From Saccoglossus kowalevskii (taxonomy: Eukaryota; Hemichordata; Enteropneusta; Harrimaniidae): a stretch of DNA of 26,301 bases. Below, in pieces: positions 19,081 through 26,301 of the stretch. The stretch covers positions 134,824-161,124 of the forward strand of contig NW_003134352.1 in NCBI RefSeq assembly GCF_000003605.2, read 5' to 3'. Each line of letters opens with the position of its first letter. The stretch's first letter is position 1. The translations under genes and the position numbers were made by a program. The notes under the pieces were generated by a model, which saw nothing but the letters and a program-made list of their open reading frames with translations, did not search any database and had not been told where the DNA came from.

Positions 19081-21577
19081 TGGTGCATGTACCTTCTGCT
19101 AGGCTAATTATTGTTACTTTCCACGTTTATTTTGTAATAGTTCATCGTTAAATTACATTCTTAACTATATAATATCTAATATGATATTTGACTGTAAGTA
19201 GTGTGCCAATCTCGAATTCATGGATCTGAGCTGTGAAGTTTTTACTTGAGTAGTTACAGAGATGTTCTCGTATGTCAATATAATGTATTGTTGTTAAAAG
19301 CTGTCCCCAACAGTGCTAATAGAACGTCAGCTATATGTGCGTCATTTACACCTATCAATTATAGCAACGCTGACAAACCAAGGTAAAACTATTTACACTC
19401 TCTGTCATTAGTAAATGTATTAAATTTACTAAATATCAAAAGATGAATTAGTAAAAATTATGATGTATATGGTCATTCTGGTGATTTTTCCGAAAAAATC
19501 ATTCCATCACCTAAAATTAACATTTCGGGCAATGAAAATTGTTCGATGAATTTAACCATAAAATAAGAAAAAAATTGCACCGTATCAACAATAAAAGATG
19601 GTCATCTATACTATAATCTGAGAATTCCAAAGTTTTTAGCATCTAGAGAGTCCTACTGCAGTTGAAATATGAAATACAAAACAGAAAATCATATTTGCAA
19701 TTAATTGTTGGTTTATTTTATTATAATTTTATCTTATCCCATGCTGTATCACCAGAAGATTATTTATTATAATTAAAATACAGTAGGTAATGCTTTATTG
19801 TAAAATGAGCGATATTTATTGACAATAAACATGGCATTATTTTTTCAACAAATTAATAAAAACATTTGTACTTACCTGTACATATTCGGGCACATTATTC
19901 CCTTAATGAATACTGTTGCCATAACAACAATTTTATTTAATGAATAATCATGCTCTACTGTATTGTTAAGATTTATTATCGGACAAAAATATTTGAAGAA
20001 TCTAAAAAATACTCAAAAGTATATGTTTAAATAAATTAAATTAATTAAGAAATAAAATTAATTAAGAGAAACATCTCTAATGCTCTTTGTTATCTGATAA
20101 ATATTAACAATTAATTCAATTGGAAATCAATATTTGCAGTAAACTTTATTTTCTTGTACTTACATAAGCTCTTTGATTCCTGAATTTGTATGAAAGATAA
20201 ACCTGCACTACTTATGAAATCAAAAGCGGGCTGATGAAAGAATTGATGCACTCTATTTAGTTAAAAGTTATCTAAAGGAGAGATAGTAGGAACAAATCTT
20301 TAAGTATTTCTACAAAGGTTTCACACTTAATTCCAATCCAGCTTTCAGCATGCACTTAAAATATGGCACACGATGAGGTGTGATGCTTAGAGAAACAAGA
20401 AATTTTATTTTTGATCTGTCATTTTTACTTGCTTCGTATTACTCTGAATATTAATGAAGTTGTCACATCACTAAAGTGTTGTGGTCTTACCAATATTTAA
20501 GTGTATTGATAACATAGCAGATGTCAATTTAAATTTCAGGGTTCTTAAAGATAGTGCAGAAAATTCAGCTATAAAATCACTTCATATATCTCAAACTTCC
20601 AAGCTAGAAATAAAAATCATAATTTTTAAACAGAGATTAGGTGACTAAAACCTATATATAAAATGTGTTTTGCACTTCAGCAATAAGAATACAAATGTAC
20701 CATACGCTGTTCACTCTAACTTCTATGAACCATGAGTTGTTTCAGTGAATATTTCTAATGTAGCTATCAATTTAATTGTAGTGAATTCCACTCACGGAGT
20801 CAATAAAATTCTACTAAAATGTTCAATAAGTTCAAGTGCTTGCACGAGTGATATAGTGAAATAATCATTGAAGTTGATGTTTTGGTGATGCCCTCTAGTG
20901 TTCAGTCTCAGAAATGTTCTAGTGTAAAGAATATTATTGATCAGAATACAGTAATGGCTTCAACTACCACAGTAACATAGCAATGGCCGTAGTCTATGTA
21001 TGTAATTCACTTTTCAACCATGTTATCTCAGTGGAAAATTCAGGTCATTAAATTTAATTTGTGGTTGCAAATAAAAAAATATAATCTGTAAAAAAAAAAA
21101 AAAAAAAATCATGTTCTTTTTTATTGAATTTTCAGCATCACTAAATTTTAATTCATCTTTGTGCAACTCAGATAAAATTTTGTGTATTGCATCTTTGAAT
21201 TTTAAAATGTTGTAAACCATAAAAGCAAAATTTCTATTTTGTGTTTAACTATGACCTACATTCATCATCATACCATAATGTTTATCACTAATTTATCAAA
21301 TATGTTTTCATTTTTCCCCCAGGTCTTTTTCAAATATTTTTGTGTCGGGCAACGGCTTCTGATGTTGAATGTCACTGTTGTCTCTCCTGACTTTTTTATG
21401 TGTAATTTGCAAATATACTGACAGTATAAATGCATTTTGCCACACAAACTTTGTTTTTCATTTATCTCAGAGTTATATTTCTTTTTAAATCATTTTGATG
21501 AGCGGCTTTCAAAATGTTTAAGAAGCTTTACAAGTACTGCAAACTCCTTCTCTGCTGTAAATATTTGCAATTTATGA
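19081..21577. other. Long AT-rich stretch without genes
   Basis: No gene, RNA gene or clear element was seen in about 2.5 kb. Minor features are a TAGTAAAT/ATTTACTA hairpin near 19410-19432, a GTGATTTTT/AAAAAATCA hairpin near 19480-19502, a repeated AAATTAATTAAG word near 20036-20070, and a 19-A run at 21090-21108. The short frames at 21023-21220 (minus) and 21239-21421 (plus) are low-complexity. Confidence 0.45.
21090..21108 (+). repeat. Poly-A run, 19 bases
   Basis: This is an unbroken A tract after AATCTGT. It could be the tail of an old retrocopy, but no upstream polyadenylation signal at a fitting distance or target duplication was found. Confidence 0.9.
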
Positions 21578-21802
21578 TTAAACCTTTTCACCATCCGTTC
21601 CCTCATTTCACCACAAAATCAAAAATTTGTCTTTCAGAAGATTGGGACAAAAATAGCCAAATTTTTTGAGTAAAAACTGAAAATTTACTTAAAATTTTTG
21701 TCTGTTAGCTCCAAAAATATGGTTCATTTATAGAAATATTAAAGAATGAAAGGGAAAAAAAGACAAAAAATTTGGGTAAAAATTCTGGTGGTGAAAAGGC
21801 TA
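21578..21802. mobile_element. TTAA-type MITE, family A copy 2
   Basis: The inverted ends CCTTTTCACCATCC (from 21583) and GGTGGTGAAAAGG (to 21799) enclose 217 bp matching the copy at 10872-11107 in the same orientation. TTAA is present one base outside the left end (21578-21581). The right end has decayed to CTA. It is shorter than copy 1 through small deletions and has no ORF. It is therefore the older or less constrained of the two. Confidence 0.75.
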
Positions 21803-22500
21803 TGTTTCTTAAGTGGATATTTTGTGAAAGTCACTGTGACTGTCTTAAAACTCTTTTTAATCTTTTCACAAAATTATACCTGCAGAATTTCCCTTTTTTT
21901 TTTTTTTTAGTAAAATTTTAGCGAAAAAAAATAATGAAAATACATAAACATGTTCAAAATTTTGCAGAAAAGAATGATGGCATTCAAAGAATGAACAACC
22001 CTAAGTGAATATTTCACTGAGCTCAAATGTCATGATTTTTCTAAGTAGTGAAATTCAGAATATTCAATCTGTCAAGAAATTTTAAAATTGGTTTAGTATG
22101 TGAACTGTTTTTAAACGAAGATGACAAATGTTGATTTGGGTTATAACGCAAACATTCTTTTTAGTGGCTGCCTACGTAGATTGTGATCTTACTCTTAATT
22201 ATGTTGGATAAACATCTCTCAAGAGATATAGGTCTACATCTATAACTTACAAAATAATCATGCGTACGCAACCACGATATTAATACGACTATTTATGTCA
22301 CATTTAATGTGTTCTTCTGAATACTTTACATTCACGGACTTGAAGCCAGAGGCGTTGTTTTCTAGGAGCCGAGAGATCACATATACTGAGTATGTCTTGT
22401 TTCCATTTCATGGTACGTTGTCTCATGAACCTTGTAAGTAATAGTAGTGCAATGGTTGTTCAGGGGTTATTCTAGAAAAAACTGCAAAAGGGAGCACTGC
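21803..22500. other. Non-coding stretch
   Basis: Nothing was recognised except a 15-T run near 21896-21909. The DNA becomes GC-richer after about 22330, approaching a cluster of repeat fragments. Confidence 0.4.
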
Positions 22501-22560
22501 AATTTAGCGCCGCCACCAAGTGGGGGAGATAAGGTTCTCCCTACCAGTGTGTGGAGTTTC
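22501..22560 (+). repeat. Repeat terminus shared with the window end
   Basis: AATTTAGCGCCGCCACCAA (22501-22519) matches the final 19 bases of the window (26283-26301) at 17 of 19 positions in the same orientation. Sequence to the left does not match, so the shared piece probably starts an interspersed element. The following GTGGGGGAGATAAGGTTCTC has a GGAGA/TCTCC stem. The element's extent to the right is unknown. Confidence 0.5.
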
Positions 22561-22709
22561 TTTATAATTCTAAGTTGAAATGGAGCATTCTATGGCTTCT
22601 TTGTGGCTAAAATTACTATCAGACAGGTCACAGTTGCAGACTGTGGCCACATGTGACCCTCGTCAATCAGAATTTTATGGTTGCCAGAGGATCTGCTCCC
22701 CAGGGTAAG

Positions 22710-22745
22710 GGGGCGCATGGCCATGGCATTAGAGCACTGCGCCCC
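22710..22745. repeat. GC-rich hairpin, 8-bp stem
   Basis: GGGGCGCA (22710-22717) and TGCGCCCC (22738-22745) pair perfectly around a 20-nt loop containing GGCCATGGC. This is the strongest GC-rich fold in the window, and it lies between a repeat terminus and a SINE fragment, so it may belong to a repeat. Confidence 0.6.
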
Positions 22746-22767
22746 TGTTCCCTTGTTTAAAAAAATC

Positions 22768-22850
22768 TCTGGTTGTCGCATCACATGCATGGTCAATAGA
22801 CTTGAATTGGGTTAGCTGGGGTGAGTGTGCCACAGATTCAGTAAAAGGTG
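22768..22850 (+). mobile_element. Partial, deleted SINE copy
   Basis: TGGTTGTCGCATCA, then CATG.T.GGT.A..AGA, then GGGTGAGTGTGCCA.AGA.TCA follow the same order as in the SINE at 24176-24519. About 25 bases of the promoter-B region are missing or badly diverged. The same strand and spacing of conserved blocks support common origin. It is dead. Confidence 0.5.
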
Positions 22851-22921
22851 AAAACAAGTAGACAAAACTCATTCACTATCAATTGTTCACAATATTAATC
22901 TAATATGTCATTCCAACTGAG

Positions 22922-23281
22922 TTTCAGCCTTTCACAGAGGTCAAATAAATATTACACAACACTTTCCCATGTGTGTTCATGTCACCATTATGCAGAAGTC
23001 AAATAAACATTTCGCAACACAATCACATTTCTGTTCCCATCAGCATTTCGCAGAGATCAAGTAAACATTTCGCAATACTATCACATGCATGATCCTTTCA
23101 GCATTTCGCAAAGGTCAAATAAACATATCACAACACTAGCACATAGGTGTTCAAGTTGTCATTTCACTGAGGTCAAAAAAAACATCACACAATACAATCA
23201 CATGCGTGTTCCTGTCAGTACTTTGCAGAGGTCAATTGAATAAAAAATTTGCAACACAATCACATACGTGTACAAGTCACA
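22922..23281 (+). repeat. 58-bp tandem repeat, about six copies
   Basis: The TCAA of the AGGTCAAATAAACAT core occurs at 22941, 22999, 23057, 23115, 23173 and 23232, a period of 58 (once 59). Each unit has a TTTCGCAGAGGTCAA core, then a CACAACAC/CGCAACAC block, then CACATG.GTGTTC. The units have diverged by point changes and small indels. Confidence 0.9.
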
Positions 23282-23602
23282 TTGTTACTGAAAAAAAGGA
23301 AATAAGGAGGCTGTGCAAAACTACAAATTGGATGACAAGTCAGGAAAAAAAATAAAACTTTGTGCCTAATGGGGTCATTACCATCAACATTATTATGATT
23401 ACCTCGTTATTAAGTGTGACATTAAGACAGACTAATACCGAGGTGTACATTTTGTGCCTTGAATATACATGAAAAAAATACATACTGCTGCAGTACAAAA
23501 ACAAATAAATTTATTATTCTCAAAACATTTTCATTTAAAAAATCCATATAAAGGTAAATCAACATTTCATCAAGAATGGTGAATTACTCGTAGTGTGTAC
23601 AT
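23282..23602. other. Short AT-rich spacer
   Basis: No gene or element was recognised. It contains short A tracts and CTGCTGCAGTA near 23485. Confidence 0.4.
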
Positions 23603-23655
23603 AATAGAATAGAATAGAATAGAATAATGCTTTATTAATACGGTATTATACCGTA
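23603..23655 (-). mobile_element. (AATAG)n and adjoining palindrome, possible LINE tail
   Basis: Four AATAG units (23603-23622) are followed by AATGCTTTATT and a 17-nt palindrome TACGGTAT-T-ATACCGTA (23639-23655). Read on the minus strand this is AATAAAGCATT followed by a repeated ATTCT tail, the layout of some CR1/L2-type LINE 3' ends (family knowledge). No reverse-transcriptase sequence is visible upstream on that strand, so the assignment is tentative. Confidence 0.35.
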
Positions 23656-23876
23656 AAGAAAGAGTTAACATTTCTTTTTAGGTTTTCAGATTAATAAAGT
23701 AAATATTAGAAGTACATGAAATGTAAAAATTGATTTAAAAAAGAACTCTATAAATACTACAGACTATTATTAATAATATAAGAAATAATAAAATACTGTG
23801 ATATGTAAGTATATCTGTATACAGCACTGAATATGTATAAAATATAAAAGAACATGACAAAATAAAAGAATGTCTA

Positions 23877-24102
23877 TTAAACCCTGTGAGAACCATATTT
23901 TTTTTCCTCCAAAATTTCAGTGTAACATTTTGCACATTTATTTATATTTTTATATAATTTTTTTGTTAATTTTGGACCAAATTGACATAATTTCGCATTG
24001 GAAACAGATTTTAACCAAAATCTTTAAAAAAATATGGAAAAAATTAAGCAAATTTATTTTCTGAAAGGTAAAAAAGAAGACTTGGCACTAAAGGGTTATT
24101 AA
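23877..24102. mobile_element. TTAA-flanked MITE, family B
   Basis: TTAA at 23877-23880 and 24099-24102 bound a 218-bp element. The left end is ACCCTGTGAGAACC, and the right end read inward is TAACCCTTTAGTGCC, an imperfect terminal repeat. The TTAA target duplication is the piggyBac hallmark. The interior (TTTTGGACCAAATTGACATA) matches the truncated copy at 10604. There is no ORF, so it is non-autonomous. Confidence 0.65.
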
Positions 24103-24175
24103 ATAAGTGTTTATTAGAGTATCTACATGAATCTGGCAAATCTTTTATAATATTTCTCCCTTTTTGCCAATTAGT

Positions 24176-24519
24176 GGTAGCATAGTGGTTGTCGCATCAG
24201 ACTCATGATTGGTAGATCCAAGTTCAAATTCTACCTTAGGCTGAACATCAAAGGGTCGACCCATACCCTGGGTGAGTGTGCCAAAGACTCAATGGGAAGG
24301 CCACTTTGGTTAAGCCTTGGGGAGCCTTGGTTAAGGTCCGCAGGTGCTTCTGTTCAATCAAGTCTGGTTGACGCCAGGATAGCGCATTAAATTGCCCTTT
24401 GATAGGAAGATGGCCGCACAGCCCTGCCATGTAGTTCGAAATATGAATATGACTTCTGTGGCAAAAATGCTCCATGTGTCAGCACTTGCACTTGCAATTT
24501 GCACATACAAAAAATAAAA
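24176..24519 (+). mobile_element. tRNA-derived SINE, near full length
   Basis: The head holds an RNA polymerase III A box (TAGCATAGTGG, 24178-24188) and a B-box-like GTTCAAATTC (24222-24231) at tRNA spacing. GCATCAGACTCATGATT between them resembles the anticodon arm of elongator tRNA-Met, with CAT in the loop. A roughly 250-bp body follows (CTGGGTGAGTGTGCC, GGGAGCCTTGGTTAAGG, AAGATGGCCGCACAGCCC), ending in an A-rich tail at 24509-24519. AATTAGT flanks the element (24169-24175 and 24520-24526), a likely 7-bp target duplication. The B box departs from the GGTTCGANNCC consensus, so pol III activity is doubtful. Short frames on both strands here are shadows. Confidence 0.75.
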
Positions 24520-24715
24520 AATTAGTAGCTACAAAGTTTATATACGGCCAAGATTAATGATGTAGTATTACCCACATAGCATGTGGCTAAAATTATTTAC
24601 CGTTAGCAGAAGTCCAGGCTATGTATCATAATTGAGAAATATTATTTATGAAATATTAAATAGTGAAAGAAAACCATTAGTCATGTCAATAACAGTTACT
24701 TAATATACATTGTAA

Positions 24716-24871
24716 CAGGGTATTTGTAACTACCCTGAGGCTAGACCTAATTTGATATTGTGATTTGTTGTACTGTTGCTGTTGCCATTTTAAGTTGGGC
24801 TTTATTCTAAGTGTTTTTAAAATAAAGTTATTTGGAAGTGTTAAAAACTTTGCATTTTGTAAAAAAAAAAA
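24716..24871 (+). other. Possible retroposed 3' end with poly-A
   Basis: AATAAA at 24821-24826 lies 34 bases before an 11-A tract (24861-24871), the distance expected between a polyadenylation signal and its cleavage site. A CAGGGTA/TACCCTG hairpin sits at 24716-24737. No coding sequence or flanking duplication was found, so it may be a retrocopy tail, a real 3' UTR or chance. Confidence 0.2.
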
Positions 24872-25114
24872 TGATTTGCTTTATTAATTTGACCAAAAAA
24901 CTTTGATTTTGTTTGATAGGCTAGTAGTGTAAGTGTGTTTGGGGGTCTTTTTTGGGTCTTTATCTATAATTATACTATTTAACTTTAATTCTATTCTATC
25001 TACTCTTCTGGGAATATGATATACAGCTCATAATTAGAAAATTATTCATCTATGAAATGGGTACAGAAGATTGTTCCCTGGAATTAAGTTGTTGATGTAT
25101 GGTTCATTTTGCTC

Positions 25115-25390
25115 CAATCTGATTAAAATAAGATCCTAGTTGGGCTTTTTTTTTGCCAGTCATCTTTATTCTATGCGACAAATGTAATTGAAATACATGC
25201 ACTTTTTGTTAAAATAATATCAATTATATTTTTTTTATTTGCTGGTATTTTTTAAGTTTTGGTAATTGTGGGCTTTCGCGAAAATACCAGCAAATAAATT
25301 TTTAAAAAAATAATAGAATATATGAGAAAAATATGTATGATATTATTTTAACAAAAAAAAAAAAACTAGGATCTTATTTTAATCAGATTG
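25115..25390. mobile_element. Nested foldback MITE with 27-bp terminal repeats
   Basis: The terminal arms 25115-25141 and 25364-25390 are exact reverse complements over 27 bp (CAATCTGATTAAAATAAGAT... inward). A second pair, 25203-25222 (TTTTTGTTAAAATAATATCA) and 25338-25357, is exact over 20 bp. A third, TATTTGCTGGTATTTT (25236-25251) and AAAATACCAGCAAATA (25281-25296), is exact over 16 bp. The arms are asymmetric. About 60 extra bases (25142-25202) lie on the left, against only a short A run on the right. ATTTTGCTC (25106-25114) and ATTTTGCCC (25391-25399) directly flank the element, a probable 9-bp target duplication with one mismatch. There is no ORF. Nine-base duplications fit Mutator-like or Merlin-like elements, but the superfamily is unproven. 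Confidence 0.85.
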
Positions 25391-26282
25391 ATTTTGCCCG
25401 TGCTGCTACAACTTTAGAATGCTCACTGTCACATTTATCTTTCTGTACTAAATTTCCCTGCCCATCAGTGGGGGGAGGGGGTGTATATTACAAATACATG
25501 TGACTGAGAATACAAATTAAAAATGATGTTGCCATCCTTCTAATGTATAATGAACATTCTTGCAAATCATTGACTTTAAACAAGTGAATTAACAAATCTC
25601 AACACTGAGGGCGACATGCATATGATATTCTGCATCTCCAACTAAATAAATAGTATATTATAAATTTTTTCAAGATTACTTTCAACATTACAGCTCTTAA
25701 AATTTTATGATAGTTGTTTTCGTATTTAAATTTCTTCTATTTATATGTAAATGTCTGTTTTAACTGCCAGTTCATTTGTAAAGCTAGCTCGTACCTGGAG
25801 ATTGGTATGAGATATGGAGACCATAAAAGATACAAGAGATACTGAGCTCATCTCATGGGAGTCACATTTCTTCACCCTTCTAGTTTTATATCATGCTCAC
25901 TGCATGTCACTAGTAGCAAATAATGCTATGATGGAATTATAGAAACTAGCATTATTATGTTTTCTCAAATATTATATGCAGAGCATTGTATTGGCTTCAC
26001 CGTGACTGGCCCAGAGGTTAATTGGTAACAGGATAGATGTCTACTAGCTATCCTAAGCAATCTGCTTCAATCACTTAATGCATCCAATAAATTAAATAAA
26101 AGGGTTTTTTTTCAGAGGTTTTTAAAATCTTGTCATCTGTGCACAAAAAACTGTATTGACTTAGTTTAATTTGGGCTAATACAATTTTGTTTGTAATTCA
26201 TCATTGAAAACTCACTTGCATTAGCTTACAATGTAGCACATCAGTCATAAACAAGCATGATAATATGCATGGTGGTTTTAAC
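25391..26282. other. Non-coding stretch
   Basis: AT-rich DNA with a G-rich run at about 25469-25482. No gene, element or splice-bounded frame was recognised. Confidence 0.45.
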
Positions 26283-26301
26283 AATTCAGCGGCGCCACCA
26301 A
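26283..26301 (+). repeat. Start of a repeat cut by the window edge
   Basis: AATTCAGCGGCGCCACCAA matches 22501-22519 at 17 of 19 positions in the same orientation, so another copy of that element probably continues beyond the window. Confidence 0.45.

Noticed and set aside
24174-24245. Functional tRNA-Met gene
   Set aside because: The anticodon stem and the B box are mismatched, and the sequence continues directly into a SINE body with an A-rich tail.
24205-24475. Short frames on both strands
   Set aside because: They lie wholly within the SINE body and are shadows of it.

Overview
The window looks like AT-rich, CpG-poor nuclear DNA from a non-vertebrate animal, probably marine. By eye about one third of the bases are G or C. 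The evidence for an animal is a tRNA-headed SINE, the tail of a non-LTR (LINE) reverse transcriptase, many small inverted-repeat elements (MITE-like), several minisatellites, frequent TACATGTA words, and very long stretches with no open frame. There are no operons, bacterial-type promoters or long ORFs. I cannot name the species from the sequence.

No complete protein-coding gene is visible. The only credible coding piece is a candidate first exon at 8152-8238 (+). It has a strong Kozak start, 29 codons and a GT splice donor, and it sits in the one CpG-rich patch of the window, with a full CRE palindrome about 600 bp upstream. I do not recognise the encoded peptide. The rest is best read as intergenic or intronic DNA built from repeats.

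Layout, left to right. 1-3058 is plain AT-rich DNA with one palindrome. 3059-3311 (-) is a decayed LINE ORF2 C-terminus. 3376-3424 is a perfect 22-bp inverted repeat. 4407-4588 is a 55-bp tandem repeat carrying a POU octamer in each unit. 5675-6061 is a hairpin-bounded dispersed element. 7.5-8.4 kb is the candidate promoter and exon. 9348-9517 is a MITE. 10.6-11.1 kb holds two TTAA-flanked MITE-type insertions. 11437 to about 12343 is a second hairpin-headed element interrupted by a 672-base assembly gap that begins inside a (TCCG)n run. 13021-13132 is a 56-bp duplication, 13266-13517 a MITE, and 13853-14307 three 137-bp units plus an inverted copy. 15075-16605 is a minisatellite whose right half is organised into 170-bp higher-order units. 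18741-19080 resembles the interior of the 11.4-kb element. 21578-21802 is a second copy of a TTAA MITE. 22.5-23.3 kb holds a repeat terminus, a SINE fragment and six 58-bp tandem units. 23.6-24.5 kb holds a possible LINE tail, a TTAA MITE and a nearly full SINE. 25115-25390 is a nested foldback MITE with a probable 9-bp target duplication. The last 19 bases enter a repeat also seen at 22501.

The most distinctive structures are the 170-bp higher-order array, the nested foldback element, the 137-bp triplet with its inverted partner, the hairpin-bounded element family, and the candidate first exon. All family names are based on structure only. No database comparison was possible.
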